Part shown: positions 26,002-35,453 of the stretch, one piece after another
How the letters are laid out: every line of letters starts with the position of its first letter
Numbering within the stretch: the stretch's first letter is position 1
Assembly (NCBI RefSeq): GCF_018613755.1
Contig: NZ_JAGGPP010000004.1
Location: 186,001-250,000, forward strand
DNA length: 64,000 bases
Direction of reading: 5' to 3'
Source of the DNA: Arthrobacter sp. ISL-72
Lineage (GTDB): Bacteria > Actinomycetota > Actinomycetes > Actinomycetales > Micrococcaceae
Translations under genes and position numbers: made by a program
The notes under the pieces: model-generated
What the model was told of the DNA's origin: nothing
Seen by the model: the letters and a program-made list of their open reading frames with translations, nothing else
Databases searched by the model: none

Positions 26002-27205
26002 GGGTCAGCTCCAACGCCCGGTAGTGCGGGATGAGCACGTTCCGGCCAACCGTGCGGGAACGGATGTGCCAGGGTCCGCGCGTGTACTCGTCCAGGAGCA
26101 CCGTCAGGGCACAGTTGATTTCGGCCATGGCCAGCGGCATCCCGATGCAGAAGTGCGCCCCCGCGCCGAACCACAGCTGCCGCGCGGCCGCCGGGATGGG
26201 AGTTGCCGGATCGAAACCGCCCAGGCTCTTGGCCGCGTGCACTGTCGACAGCAGGATCCTGTCCCCCGGCCTGATCCTGACACCGCCCAAACGGCCCGCC
26301 GCCGTCGCTTCCCGCAGCATCATCGGCGAGGGCGCCGTGTATCGCAAGCCCTCGTTGACGGCGTCCGGGAGGCCGCGGCGGTCATCTGCCAGGCGCGGAA
26401 GCCTGCCGCCGTCGAACAGCATTGCCGTTAGCCGCGGAACGTAGGACACCAGCGTTTCCGTTCCGGCGATCACAAAGGCGCTGACAATGCCCACGGCTTC
26501 GTCCTCGCTCAGCCCGAGGGTCCGGAGACGGCCGGGAAACGTGGAGGAGTCGTCACCGCGGTAGGCGTGGCGCACGGGGCCGGCCAGGATTTCGACGGCG
26601 GACTTCGCCTTTGCCACCTGCGGCACCGTCAGCTGCGGCCGGCCCAGCCGGACCAGCGAGGTGATGGAGGTGCCAAGGTTGAACAGTTCGGTGTCCGGCA
26701 GGCGGCCCGGAGCATCGTCCCGGACGCCAAGCAGCCTGCTGATCACTCCCCCGGACAGTTCCTTCACCAGCCCCACAAACTCCACTGAGCCCCCGTTGTC
26801 CAGGCCCGCGGCGAGGCGCCCGCGCAGCCGCTCGGCAGCAGGCGCCACAATTGCTTCAACAGCCCGCGGCGTGAAGAGGCCGTTGAGCCGGCGACGCAGC
26901 TCCAGATGCTCTGCACCGTGCATGTTCAGCAGGACCCGGGGGCCCACCACAGGAGTCCACAGGGCGCCGGATGCCTTGGCTCCCGATTTCGAATAGCTGG
27001 AATCCATGAGGACTTGGCGCACCAGCGATGCTTCGCTGACCAGTACACCGAGCCCCGGCAGCCGCACCACGGGCCGGAATTTCCCGAGGCCGCGGATCAT
27101 CGGATACGCCACGGGGTGGGCGGCCGTATGCAGGCGCCGCTCCCAGCTGGCCAGGTCGCCTGCCAGGTCGCGTGGTGCCGCGCCTTGTTCGACGAGGGCC
27201 TTCAA
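25991..27205 (-). CDS. Cytochrome P450
   Basis: A 404-residue soluble bacterial P450. I-helix oxygen-binding motif AGTET, K-helix NEGLRY (E-x-x-R), and heme loop FGAGAHFCIGMPLA with the thiolate Cys near residue 353. It needs an external ferredoxin and reductase, none of which is nearby. The TTG start overlaps the glycosyltransferase stop (TTGA). Within this operon it probably hydroxylates or otherwise oxidises the acyl product; the substrate is unknown. Confidence 0.92.
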   Translation of the reverse strand: MKALVEQGAAPRDLAGDLASWERRLHTAAHPVAYPMIRGLGKFRPVVRLPGLGVLVSEASLVRQVLMDSSYSKSGAKASGALWTPVVGPRVLLNMHGAEHLELRRRLNGLFTPRAVEAIVAPAAERLRGRLAAGLDNGGSVEFVGLVKELSGGVISRLLGVRDDAPGRLPDTELFNLGTSITSLVRLGRPQLTVPQVAKAKSAVEILAGPVRHAYRGDDSSTFPGRLRTLGLSEDEAVGIVSAFVIAGTETLVSYVPRLTAMLFDGGRLPRLADDRRGLPDAVNEGLRYTAPSPMMLREATAAGRLGGVRIRPGDRILLSTVHAAKSLGGFDPATPIPAAARQLWFGAGAHFCIGMPLAMAEINCALTVLLDEYTRGPWHIRSRTVGRNVLIPHYRALELTRGN

Positions 27206-27966
27206 CGGATGTCCACGTGCTCGGGACGGTACCGGTGGTCCGCGTACCAGGCCAGGGTGTTGGGCAGGCCCCAGGCCTTTACCCGGCGGGAGGACCCGAA
27301 CACCACCACGTCACGCCGGAGGGCATAGGCGCGGGTGAGCTTGCGGACGCGGTTGGACAGGGCACGGTCCTCATGCAGGTCCTCGATGCTGGTGCGGGGG
27401 AACCCGCCCGCGCGCAGGTACAGTTCCGCTGTGATGGCCATGTTGCAGCCCGGCAGCATTTGATAGGGCCCGAGGTAGCCTTCCCCCTTGTTGCCGGGAC
27501 GGATGCGGCCAAAGAAGGAGGCAACCTCGACGGCGAGGAGCATCACCCAGCGGCTGCCCCGGCCCAGGCCTTCGTCCAGGCGCGGATTCAGTTGCCCGGC
27601 GATCATTTCCAGGCCGTCGTCGAACGCCTCCATGATGCGCAGCGTCCAGTCCGGGGCCGGCAGGCAGTCCGCGTCGGTGCGGGCGAGCCAGCGGGCGCCG
27701 TTCAGGGCACCGAAGCGCATTCCGGTGTCCGCAGCGGCACCGGTCCCCTTTTGCGCTTCGTGGATCAGCCGGACATCCATGGCCGGATGCAGCCGGGCAA
27801 ACTCTGCCACGATGTCCAGGGTGGCGTCGGTTGAGCCGTTGTCCACCACCACCAGGGTGAAGTCCTTGTGCTCCTGGGCAGCCAGTGCGTGCAGGGACTG
27901 CCCGATGAGCTTCTCTTCGTTCAGCACGGGCATCCCCACGCACAGGGAGCGGACGGGCACGCTCAC
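27202..27966 (-). CDS. Family 2 glycosyltransferase
   Basis: A 254-residue GT-A fold enzyme: CVGMPVLNEEKLIGQSLHAL, VVVDNGSTDATLDI, metal-binding ARTDADCLPAPDW, and an acceptor-side IEDLHEDRALSNRVRK. There are no clear membrane helices beyond one moderately hydrophobic stretch. GTG start inside the GTGA overlap with the OleA-like gene. Could glycosylate the hydroxylated lipid product of the operon; donor and acceptor are unknown. Confidence 0.85.
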   Translation of the reverse strand: MSVPVRSLCVGMPVLNEEKLIGQSLHALAAQEHKDFTLVVVDNGSTDATLDIVAEFARLHPAMDVRLIHEAQKGTGAAADTGMRFGALNGARWLARTDADCLPAPDWTLRIMEAFDDGLEMIAGQLNPRLDEGLGRGSRWVMLLAVEVASFFGRIRPGNKGEGYLGPYQMLPGCNMAITAELYLRAGGFPRTSIEDLHEDRALSNRVRKLTRAYALRRDVVVFGSSRRVKAWGLPNTLAWYADHRYRPEHVDIR

Positions 27967-28997
27967 AGCCGCACCACGGCGATGCCCAGGCTCACGCCGC
28001 CGGCCAGCCCCACCAGCGCCACAAGGTCGCCGGGTCCGCAGCGGCCCAGGTCCTGCGCGAGCTTCAGCTGCAGCGCAAGGCTCACGGATGCCATGTTGCC
28101 GAAATCCTCCACGGTCTTGACCAGCTTTTCCTGCGGCACACCTGCCCCGCGGGAAAAGATGTCCCGGTAGGGTGCGCTCACCTGGTGCACACAGACGACG
28201 GCGAAGTCCTGCCAGGTGAGGCCCAGCCCGCCGAGCGTCTCGTCCAGGATGCCCCGGCCCAGATCCAGGAAGGCATCCTTGAGCTTTTCGCCGTCCATGT
28301 TGAAGTACGTGGCCTCAGGATCGCGCGGGGCCACGGAGCCGCCGGTAGCCAGCGTTCCCACCGCCCAGTGGCTGCTCTTGGCGGAAAAGCCCAGGCCGAG
28401 CAGGCGGGACCCGCCGTCGTCCTCGGGGTCGGCGGGCTCCAGCAGCAGCGCGCAACCGGCGTCGCTCATGGTGTACCCCGGGAAGGCGGCGGCGAAGGTC
28501 TCCTGGTCGGGAACCGACCACCGCACGGCGCGCGACGGCGATTCGCCGCTGACCAGCAGCACGCGCCGGTAGCGGCCGGTGCCGATCAGGGCGTCGGCAA
28601 CCTCGAGCCCGTTGAGGAGGCTGTTGCAAGCATTCTTGACGTCCATTACCGGGCAGGCCAGTCCGAGCTTCGCGGCCACCATGTGGCCGGTGGCCGGTTC
28701 CACCATGTCCTGGCTTGCCGAGGCGAAGAGGAGGAGGTCGACGTCGGCCGGCTGGAGTCCGTGGTCGGCCAGCAGTTTGGCGGCGGCAACCGCGGCCAGG
28801 TCGGAGGCCTGCTCAGTGCTCGCCATCACCGAACGCGTCCGGATCCCCGTCAGCCTGCCGATCAGTCCAACCGGTACGCGGAAGGCAGGGCTGGACGCTG
28901 CCAGCTGCTGCTCCAGTTGCTCCGTGCCCAGACGGGCCGGCGGCACATAGACCTCAAGGCCGGCGATCCTCGCCGCCCCCGCACGGGCTTGGTTCAT
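27963..28997 (-). CDS. OleA-like 3-oxoacyl-(ACP) synthase III/thiolase-fold enzyme
   Basis: A 344-residue enzyme with the Cys-His-Asn set of the KAS III/OleA group: Cys124 (DVKNACNSLLNG), His271 (CVHQVSAPY) and Asn301 (DFGNMASVS). Blocks such as LTGIRTRSV and NACNSLLNGLEVA fit OleA, which joins two acyl-CoAs head to head. The ATG at 28997 is chosen because GGGGAGA lies 6 bases upstream; a TTG at 29018 would lie inside the tandem repeat. First gene of the operon. A KAS III making a different beta-keto product is the alternative. Confidence 0.78.
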   Translation of the reverse strand: MNQARAGAARIAGLEVYVPPARLGTEQLEQQLAASSPAFRVPVGLIGRLTGIRTRSVMASTEQASDLAAVAAAKLLADHGLQPADVDLLLFASASQDMVEPATGHMVAAKLGLACPVMDVKNACNSLLNGLEVADALIGTGRYRRVLLVSGESPSRAVRWSVPDQETFAAAFPGYTMSDAGCALLLEPADPEDDGGSRLLGLGFSAKSSHWAVGTLATGGSVAPRDPEATYFNMDGEKLKDAFLDLGRGILDETLGGLGLTWQDFAVVCVHQVSAPYRDIFSRGAGVPQEKLVKTVEDFGNMASVSLALQLKLAQDLGRCGPGDLVALVGLAGGVSLGIAVVRL

Positions 28998-29003
28998 GCT
29001 GTA

Positions 29004-29043
29004 TCTCCCCACAGACAAAGCGGTCTCCCCAAAGACAAAGCGG
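29004..29043 (-). repeat. 20-bp tandem duplication at the OleA-like gene's ribosome site
   Basis: Two head-to-tail 20-base units (29004-29023 and 29024-29043) differ at one base. Each carries GGGGAGA on the minus strand, so the ribosome-binding sequence is duplicated directly upstream of the ATG. Confidence 0.75.
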
Positions 29044-29096
29044 CCGGAGCCCTGTTCCGGTCCTGGGCGCTTACGGCGACCGACGCTCCAAAACAG

Positions 29097-29138
29097 GAAG
29101 GGCGCGTCCCGTACTCGATGGTACGGGACGCGCCCTTC
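29097..29138 (-). terminator. Perfect 18-bp stem terminator after adk
   Basis: 29097-29114 pairs perfectly with 29121-29138 around TCGATG. On the minus strand CTGTTTTGG follows. It separates the secY-adk transcript from the ole-like operon, which must then use its own promoter in 29044-29096. Confidence 0.75.
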
Positions 29139-29197
29139 ACGGCACTGGAGGCAGGCCGCGGACTGCTGTCAGTCCGGAACCTCCGGCAAGTCCTGGA

Positions 29198-29776
29198 TCA
29201 GGCCGCCTGTGCTGCCTTGATCGCCTGCATGACGCGGTCGGTGACCTCGTCGATGCCGCCGATGCCGTCAACCTGGGTCAGGATGCCGCGCTCGGCATAC
29301 TTGGCCACGACGGCTTCGGTCTGCTCGTGGTAGAGGTCCAGCCGGTGGCGGATGACGGCTTCATTGTCGTCGCTGCGGCCGGTTTCCTTGGCACGGCCCA
29401 GGAGGCGGTGCACCAGTTCCTCATCATCGGCGGTCAGCTGCAGGACGACGTCCAGCTTCTGCTCACCGGTGGCGAGGATCTCATCGAGGTAGTCCACCTG
29501 CGCGGTGGTGCGCGGGTAGCCGTCCAGGAGGAAGCCGTTTTCGACGTCGTCCTCGCTGAGGCGGTCGCGCACCATCTTGTTGGTGACGCTGTCCGGCACG
29601 AAATCGCCGGCATCCATGTACTTCTTGGCCTCGACGCCCAGCGGCGTCTCACCCTTGACGTTGGCGCGGAAGATATCGCCGGTCGAAATCGCAACGACGC
29701 CCAGGCGGTCGGAAATCCGATCCGCCTGCGTTCCCTTGCCGGAACCCGGAGGTCCGATAATCAACATTCTCGTCAT
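29198..29776 (-). CDS. adk: Adenylate kinase
   Basis: A 192-residue short-LID enzyme: P-loop GPPGSGKGTQADR, STGDIFRANV, LLDGYPRTTAQ, and LGRAKETGRSDDN without the four-Cys zinc LID. It interconverts AMP/ATP and ADP. Its ATG overlaps the secY stop (ATGA). The canonical secY-adk-map order is interrupted after this gene. Confidence 0.96.
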   Translation of the reverse strand: MTRMLIIGPPGSGKGTQADRISDRLGVVAISTGDIFRANVKGETPLGVEAKKYMDAGDFVPDSVTNKMVRDRLSEDDVENGFLLDGYPRTTAQVDYLDEILATGEQKLDVVLQLTADDEELVHRLLGRAKETGRSDDNEAVIRHRLDLYHEQTEAVVAKYAERGILTQVDGIGGIDEVTDRVMQAIKAAQAA

Positions 29777-31083
29777 CGCAAAAGCCCTTCGTAGTGACGT
29801 TGTTGTAGCTGTGCGTCAATCTGCTTGACCGTTTCCAGGCCCACGCCCACCATGATCAGGATCGAAGTGCCGCCGAACGGGAAGTTCTGGTTGGCATTGA
29901 TCAGGACCAGGGCGACCAGCGGGATCAGTGCCACGAAGCCCAGGTAGAGGGCGCCGGGCAGGGTGATCCTGGAAAGGACGTACTGCAGATAGTCCGCCGT
30001 CGGCTTACCGGCCCGGATGCCCGGGATGAAGCCGCCGTACTTCTTCATGTTGTCGGAAACCTCTTCAGGATTGAAAGTGATTGCGACATAGAAGTAGGTG
30101 AAGAAAACAATCATGGCGAAATAGAGTGCCATGTAGATGGGGTGGTCACCGCGGGTGAGGTTGTTGTTGATCCACTCAACCCACGGCTGCATCTGTTCGC
30201 CCTGCTTCGGCTGGTTGAACTGCGAGATCAGGCCCGGCAGGTACAGCATCGAGGAAGCGAAGATGACGGGCACGACGCCGGCCATGTTCACCTTGATGGG
30301 GATGTACGTGCTGGTCCCGCCCACGGTCCGCCGGCCGATCATGCGCTTGGCATACTGCACGGGGATGCGGCGCTGGGACTGTTCCACGAACACCACGAGT
30401 GCCACGGTGAGCAGCCCGATGGCCAGCACCATGAAGAAGGTTCCGGGGCCCTGCGAAGTCCAGATGGCTCCGAGCGAGGTGGGGAAGCTGGCGGCGATGG
30501 AGGTGAAGATGAGCAGCGACATGCCGTTGCCCACGCCCTTCTCCGTGACCAGCTCGCCCATCCACATGATCAGGCCGGTGCCGGCAGTCAGGGTGATGAC
30601 GATGAGGATGGTCGTAATAACGCTCGCATCCGGGATGATGTCCAGCTGGCAGTTCGGGAGCAGCTGGCCGGAACGGGCCAGGGAAACCAGGGTCGTGGCG
30701 TTCAGCAGGCCCAGTGCGATGGTCAGGTAGCGCGTGTACTGGGTCAGTTTGGACTGCCCCGAGGCGCCCTCTTCGTAGAGCTGCTGGAACCGGGGAATGA
30801 CCACCCGGAGCAGCTGCACGATGATGCTCGCCGTAATGTACGGCATGATGCCCAGGGCGAAGATGGATACCTGCAGCAATGCGCCGCCACTGAACAGATT
30901 GACGAGCTGGTAGATGCCGCCCGAGGTCTGACCCGACTGCAAGCATTGCTGGACATTCTGGTAGTTCACACCAGGCGAGGGGATGAAGGCACCCAAGCGG
31001 AAGATTGTGATGATTCCCAGCGTGAACAACAACTTGCGTCGCAGATCAGGCGTGCGAAAGGCCCGGCCAAATGCGCTAAGCAA
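29773..31083 (-). CDS. secY: Preprotein translocase subunit SecY
   Basis: A 436-residue protein with ten predicted membrane helices forming the Sec channel: FRTPDLRRKLLFTLGIITIFRLG at the start, and the plug and lateral-gate regions follow. TTG start after AGGAGGACGC. Separated from rplO by a strong terminator, so it has its own promoter; TAGACT about 70 bases upstream of the start, with TTGTTC 19 bases before it, is a candidate. Confidence 0.97.
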   Translation of the reverse strand: MLSAFGRAFRTPDLRRKLLFTLGIITIFRLGAFIPSPGVNYQNVQQCLQSGQTSGGIYQLVNLFSGGALLQVSIFALGIMPYITASIIVQLLRVVIPRFQQLYEEGASGQSKLTQYTRYLTIALGLLNATTLVSLARSGQLLPNCQLDIIPDASVITTILIVITLTAGTGLIMWMGELVTEKGVGNGMSLLIFTSIAASFPTSLGAIWTSQGPGTFFMVLAIGLLTVALVVFVEQSQRRIPVQYAKRMIGRRTVGGTSTYIPIKVNMAGVVPVIFASSMLYLPGLISQFNQPKQGEQMQPWVEWINNNLTRGDHPIYMALYFAMIVFFTYFYVAITFNPEEVSDNMKKYGGFIPGIRAGKPTADYLQYVLSRITLPGALYLGFVALIPLVALVLINANQNFPFGGTSILIMVGVGLETVKQIDAQLQQRHYEGLLR

Positions 31084-31226
31084 GCGTCCTCCTGATTGGT
31101 TTATAAAGTCATGTGAGATAGGTCAATAAACCCAACAACCGAGTCTAGCGGGTCCATGCGCCCGGCGAACAATCGGTGCGGGTCCTTCTGCGGCGGGCGG
31201 CAGGAAAAAATCGTCCGGTGGATGTG

Positions 31227-31273
31227 AAAAAAACTCCCGGTACGCGGGGCCTGGGCCCCGGGTACCGGGAGTT
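31227..31273 (-). terminator. Intrinsic terminator between rplO and secY
   Basis: A 12-bp outer stem (31232-31243 with 31262-31273) plus a GC-rich inner stem, followed on the minus strand by seven T (31233-31227). The rest of 31084-31226 is the secY leader and holds no gene. Confidence 0.88.
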
Positions 31274-31305
31274 CTCACAACGGGCGTCTGCCCCGCCGTC
31301 CCCTG

Positions 31306-31800
31306 TTAGAGGGCGGTGGTGCTGCCGCCTGCTGCCGCGATCTTTTCTGCGGCGCTGGCCGAGAATGCGTGGGCGGTGACGTCAACCTTGACGGTGATGT
31401 CGCCGGTGCCCAGCACCTTGACGGGCTGGTTCTTGCGAACGGCACCCTTTTCGACCAGGTGCTCCACGGTGACAGTGCCACCTTCCGGGAACAGCTCGTT
31501 GAGCTTGTCCAGGTTAACAACCTGGAACTCAACCCGGAACGGGTTCTTGAAGCCGCGCAGCTTCGGCAGGCGCATGTGCAGCGGCAGCTGGCCGCCGGCA
31601 AAGCCAGCCTTGATCTGGTAGCGGGCCTTTGTACCCTTGGTACCGCGACCAGCGGTCTTACCCTTGGAACCTTCACCACGACCAACACGGGTCTTGGCGG
31701 TCTTGGCACCCGGGGCGGGACGCAGGTGGTGAACCTTCAGTGCGCTCTGCTTCTCAGCAGCGGCGTCCTGTGCCTTCTCGGCGGTGTTCTTCTCTGCCAT
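31306..31800 (-). CDS. rplO: 50S ribosomal protein L15
   Basis: A 164-residue L15: [36 protein letters not shown] is the glycine-rich rRNA-binding start, and [18 protein letters not shown] follows. Slightly longer than the E. coli protein because of a charged N-terminal extension (about 18 residues). Abuts rpmD with no gap. Confidence 0.97.
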   Translation of the reverse strand: MAEKNTAEKAQDAAAEKQSALKVHHLRPAPGAKTAKTRVGRGEGSKGKTAGRGTKGTKARYQIKAGFAGGQLPLHMRLPKLRGFKNPFRVEFQVVNLDKLNELFPEGGTVTVEHLVEKGAVRKNQPVKVLGTGDITVKVDVTAHAFSASAAEKIAAAGGSTTAL

Positions 31801-32007
31801 TTACTTCGCCTCCTCTACCTTTACCAGGTGCGGAACCGTGTTGAGCATACCCACGGTCACGGCGTCGGCGGTGCGGACAACGGTGTGTCCGATCCGCTTC
31901 AGGCCGAGGGACCGCAGCGTGTCGCGCTGGTTCTGCTTGCCGCCAATGGCGGACTTGATCTGAGTGATCTCCAACTGACCGTCGGAGGGAATCAGGTTCT
32001 TAGCCAT
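31801..32007 (-). CDS. rpmD: 50S ribosomal protein L30
   Basis: A 68-residue L30 ([30 protein letters not shown]), the usual size with a short N-terminal addition. Standard place between rpsE and rplO, 3 bases from rpsE. Confidence 0.97.
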   Translation of the reverse strand: MAKNLIPSDGQLEITQIKSAIGGKQNQRDTLRSLGLKRIGHTVVRTADAVTVGMLNTVPHLVKVEEAK

Positions 32008-32010
32008 GAC

Positions 32011-32718
32011 TCAGACACCTGCCTTCTGGTTCATGAGAGCCTTCACCAGGGCCGGCGGAGCGATCTCGTCAAGCGGCAGGCCGCGGCGTGCTGCCACTGC
32101 TGCCGGCTCTTCGAGGCGCTTCAGGGCATCAACGGTCGCGTGAACGATGTTGATGGCGTTGGAGGAACCGAGCGACTTGGAGAGGATGTCGTGGATGCCC
32201 ACGCACTCCAGTACTGCACGGACCGGACCACCGGCGATAACACCGGTACCGGCGGAAGCCGGACGCAGCATTACGACGCCTGCAGCGGCCTCACCCTGAA
32301 CACGGTGCGGGATGGTGTTGCCAACGCGCGGAACACGGAAGAAGGACTTCTTGGCCTCTTCAACGCCCTTCGCGATTGCGGCAGGAACTTCCTTAGCCTT
32401 GCCGTAGCCAACGCCGACCATACCGTTGCCGTCACCGACAACGACGAGGGCGGTGAAGCTGAAGCGACGACCACCCTTGACGACCTTGGAAACGCGGTTG
32501 ATGGTTACAACGCGCTCTACGAACTGGCTCTTTTCGGCTTCGCGGCCACCGTCGCGGCCACCACGGCCACCACGGTCGCCACGGCCCTGGCCGCGGTCGC
32601 CACGCTCGCCACGACGAGCGCCGCGGCGGTCGTCAGTGGTAGCAGGCGCAGCGGTCTCAGTTGCCGGAGCAGCTACAGCTTCAGTCACCTGAATGTCCTT
32701 TTCGTTATTTTCGGTCAC
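32011..32718 (-). CDS. rpsE: 30S ribosomal protein S5
   Basis: A 235-residue S5. Residues 68-235 are the S5 fold ([40 protein letters not shown]). The first 65 or so residues are an added low-complexity segment with an Ala/Thr part and an RG-rich part ([20 protein letters not shown]). Arg-Gly repeats usually bind RNA; their role in S5 is unknown. GTG start overlapping the rplR stop (GTGA). Confidence 0.96.
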   Translation of the reverse strand: MTENNEKDIQVTEAVAAPATETAAPATTDDRRGARRGERGDRGQGRGDRGGRGGRDGGREAEKSQFVERVVTINRVSKVVKGGRRFSFTALVVVGDGNGMVGVGYGKAKEVPAAIAKGVEEAKKSFFRVPRVGNTIPHRVQGEAAAGVVMLRPASAGTGVIAGGPVRAVLECVGIHDILSKSLGSSNAINIVHATVDALKRLEEPAAVAARRGLPLDEIAPPALVKALMNQKAGV

Positions 32719-33098
32719 AGTGCAAGCCCACCTTCACGTGCGCCGTCAGCGACGGCGGCGATCCGGCCGTGGTACTTGTTACCACCGCGGTCGAAGACAA
32801 CAGCTTCGATACCGGCAGCCTTGGCACGCTCGGCGACCAGTTCGCCAACGCGCTTGGCCTTGGCGGTCTTGTCACCGTCGAATGCACGAAGGTCGGCTTC
32901 CAGTGTGGAGGCGCTCGCTACGGTCAGGCCCTTGGTGTCATCGACAACCTGGACGAATACGTGGCGTGCGGAGCGGTTGACCACCAGGCGGGGGCGAACA
33001 GCCGTTCCGGAGATGCGCTTGCGGATACGAAGCTGGCGGCGGCTGCGCGAAGCAGACTTGCTCTTGTTCGTACGCTTCTTGTTAATTGCGATGGCCAT
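32715..33098 (-). CDS. rplR: 50S ribosomal protein L18
   Basis: A 127-residue L18 that binds 5S rRNA: a basic N-terminus ([24 protein letters not shown]), then [14 protein letters not shown] and the C-terminal [26 protein letters not shown]. Two bases after rplF. Confidence 0.97.
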   Translation of the reverse strand: MAIAINKKRTNKSKSASRSRRQLRIRKRISGTAVRPRLVVNRSARHVFVQVVDDTKGLTVASASTLEADLRAFDGDKTAKAKRVGELVAERAKAAGIEAVVFDRGGNKYHGRIAAVADGAREGGLAL

Positions 33099-33100
33099 GG

Positions 33101-33637
33101 TTACTTACCAGCCTTTCCGACCTTGCGGCGGATGACTTCGCCGGCGTAGCGGATGCCCTTGCCCTTATAGGGGTCCGGCTTCCGCAGCTTGCGAATGTTG
33201 GCAGCAACCTCGCCGACCTGCTGCTTGGAGATACCTGAAACAGAGAGCTTGGTCGGGGACTCCACTGCAAAGGTGATGCCGTTCGGTGCCGAGACGTTAA
33301 CCGGGTGGCTGTAGCCCAGAGCGAACTCCAGGTCAGAACCCTTGGCCTGGACGCGGTAACCGGTACCGACAATCTCAAGCTTCTTCTCGTAGCCTGCGGT
33401 GACACCCTGGATCATGTTGGCGATCAGGGTGCGGGTCAGGCCGTGCAGCGAACGTGAGGCGCGCTCGTCGTTCGGGCGGGCGACAGTCAGGGTGCCTTCT
33501 TCCAGGGTGACCTCGATCGGGCTGGCCACAGTGTGGTTCAGCTCGCCTTTGGAACCCTTGACGCTGACGACAGAGCCGTCAACCTTGACCTCAACGCCGG
33601 CAGGAACGGTGATGGGGAGACGTCCAATACGTGACAT
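33101..33637 (-). CDS. rplF: 50S ribosomal protein L6
   Basis: A 178-residue L6, normal length: [21 protein letters not shown] and the C-terminal signature [24 protein letters not shown]. It lies near the factor-binding site of the ribosome. Confidence 0.97.
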   Translation of the reverse strand: MSRIGRLPITVPAGVEVKVDGSVVSVKGSKGELNHTVASPIEVTLEEGTLTVARPNDERASRSLHGLTRTLIANMIQGVTAGYEKKLEIVGTGYRVQAKGSDLEFALGYSHPVNVSAPNGITFAVESPTKLSVSGISKQQVGEVAANIRKLRKPDPYKGKGIRYAGEVIRRKVGKAGK

Positions 33638-33655
33638 TATTCTCTTCCTTTCCCG

Positions 33656-34054
33656 TTACCAGACGTAAGCGAGGACTTCGCCGCCCACGCCCTTCTTGCC
33701 GGCCTGCTTGTCAGTCAGGAGGCCGGAAGAGGTGGACAGGATTGCGACACCCAGGCCACCGAGCACGTGCGGCAGGTTGGTGGACTTCGCGTATACGCGC
33801 AGTCCCGGCTTGGAAATACGACGAACGCCAGCGATGGAACGCTCGCGGTTCGGACCGAACTTGAGCTCGAGGGTCAGCTTCTTGCCAACCTCAGCGTCTT
33901 CTTCTTTCCAGGAGGCGATGTAACCTTCGGCCTTCAGGATGTCGGCAACGCGTGCCTTGAGCTTGCTGTACGGCATAGACACGGTGTCGTGGTATGCCGA
34001 GTTTGCGTTGCGCAGACGCGTAAGCATGTCTGCGACGGGATCTGTCATGGTCAT
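33656..34054 (-). CDS. rpsH: 30S ribosomal protein S8
   Basis: A 132-residue S8: [23 protein letters not shown] and the C-terminal [26 protein letters not shown]. The 86-base gap before it (34055-34140) is where many bacteria have rpsN; here it has only a hairpin (GCCTTGCC with GGCAAGGC) and no S14 gene. Confidence 0.97.
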   Translation of the reverse strand: MTMTDPVADMLTRLRNANSAYHDTVSMPYSKLKARVADILKAEGYIASWKEEDAEVGKKLTLELKFGPNRERSIAGVRRISKPGLRVYAKSTNLPHVLGGLGVAILSTSSGLLTDKQAGKKGVGGEVLAYVW

Positions 34055-34140
34055 GTTGGGCTCTTGCCCTTCCTCATAACGGTTTCCGCCTTGCCATCCC
34101 CTGAGGGAAGCGGCAAGGCCGGACCTTCTATGTAGCTAGA

Positions 34141-34722
34141 TTAAGCTTCGGTCTTGAACGGGAAACCAAGCGCCTTGAGCAGCGCGCGGCCTTCGTCGTC
34201 GGTCTTGGCGGTGGTCACAACCGTGATGTCCATACCGCGAACGCGGTCGATGGAATCCTGGTCGATCTCGTGGAACATAACCTGCTCGGTCAGACCGAAG
34301 GTGTAGTTGCCGTTGCCATCGAACTGCTTGCCACTGAGGCCCCGGAAGTCACGGATACGCGGCAGTGCCAGCGTGACCAGACGGTCCAGGAATTCCCACA
34401 TGCGGTCCCCACGCAGAGTTGCATGTGCACCGATGGGCATGCCTTCGCGCAGCTTGAACTGTGCGATCGACTTGCGGGCCTTGGTTACCTGCGGCTTCTG
34501 ACCGGTGATCAGGGTGAGGTCGCGGACGGCGCCGTCGATCAGCTTGGAGTCCTTAGCGGCATCTCCAACACCCATGTTCACAACGACCTTGACCAGACGG
34601 GGAACCTGGTTGACGTTTTCGTACTTGAATTCCTCGATGAGCGTGCTCTTGATGGAATCGGCGTACTTGGTCTTCAGACGAGGAACGATCTTCGTTGCCG
34701 GAGTCTCGAGAGTCTCAGTCAT
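34141..34722 (-). CDS. rplE: 50S ribosomal protein L5
   Basis: A 193-residue L5, a 5S rRNA binder: [43 protein letters not shown] and [21 protein letters not shown]. Its ATG shares a base with the rplX stop (TAATG), so the two are coupled. Confidence 0.97.
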   Translation of the reverse strand: MTETLETPATKIVPRLKTKYADSIKSTLIEEFKYENVNQVPRLVKVVVNMGVGDAAKDSKLIDGAVRDLTLITGQKPQVTKARKSIAQFKLREGMPIGAHATLRGDRMWEFLDRLVTLALPRIRDFRGLSGKQFDGNGNYTFGLTEQVMFHEIDQDSIDRVRGMDITVVTTAKTDDEGRALLKALGFPFKTEA

Positions 34723-35081
34723 TAGATGTCCTTCCCGGAGCTCTTGGCCACGCGTACGCGCACTTCGCGCTTCACGCCATTGCGCTCAACGGTCTCGGTG
34801 CGGAAACCGACACGGGTGGGCTTCTTGGTGGAGGGGTCAACCAGAGCCACGTTGGAGATGTGGATTGAAGCCTCGACGACCTCGATGCCACCGGTCTTGG
34901 TGCCGCGCTGCGACTGACCGACCTTGGTGTGCTTGGTTACGCGGTTGATGCCTTCGACCAACACGCGGTTGGTCTCCGGGAATACGCGCAGAACCTTGCC
35001 CTGCTTGCCACGGTCGCCGCCGCGCTCAGCCTTGGCGCCAGTGATGACCTGAACGAGGTCACCCTTTTTGATCTTAGCCAT
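34722..35081 (-). CDS. rplX: 50S ribosomal protein L24
   Basis: A 119-residue L24 with the KOW start [28 protein letters not shown]. An early assembly protein. It starts 3 bases after the rplN stop. Confidence 0.97.
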   Translation of the reverse strand: MAKIKKGDLVQVITGAKAERGGDRGKQGKVLRVFPETNRVLVEGINRVTKHTKVGQSQRGTKTGGIEVVEASIHISNVALVDPSTKKPTRVGFRTETVERNGVKREVRVRVAKSSGKDI

Positions 35082-35084
35082 GGA

Positions 35085-35453
35085 CTAGAGCACCTCCGGA
35101 GCCAGAGAAACGATCTTCATGAACTTCTTGTCACGCAGTTCACGACCAACCGGTCCGAAGATACGGGTACCGCGGGGGTCACCGTCGTTCTTCAGGATCA
35201 CAGCTGCGTTCTCGTCAAACTTGATGTAGGAACCATCCGCACGGCGGCGTTCCTTCTTGGTACGGACGATGACAGCCTTGACGACGTCGCCCTTCTTTAC
35301 GTTGCCGCCCGGAATTGCGTCCTTGACGGTAGCGACGATGACGTCGCCAATGCCTGCGTAGCGACGGCCAGATCCACCGAGAACGCGAATGGTAAGGATT
35401 TCCTTAGCACCCGTGTTGTCGGCGACCTTGAGTCGCGACTCCTGCTGAATCAC
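35085..35453 (-). CDS. rplN: 50S ribosomal protein L14
   Basis: A 122-residue L14, standard length: [33 protein letters not shown], then [29 protein letters not shown] start. First gene of the spc-type unit rplN-rplX-rplE-rpsH-rplF-rplR-rpsE-rpmD-rplO. Confidence 0.97.
   Translation of the reverse strand: MIQQESRLKVADNTGAKEILTIRVLGGSGRRYAGIGDVIVATVKDAIPGGNVKKGDVVKAVIVRTKKERRRADGSYIKFDENAAVILKNDGDPRGTRIFGPVGRELRDKKFMKIVSLAPEVL

Noticed and set aside
31369..33135. 588-codon plus-strand frame across rplO, rpmD, rpsE and rplR
   Set aside because: It runs antisense through several ribosomal genes and has Val/Gly/Leu-rich shadow composition with no domain.
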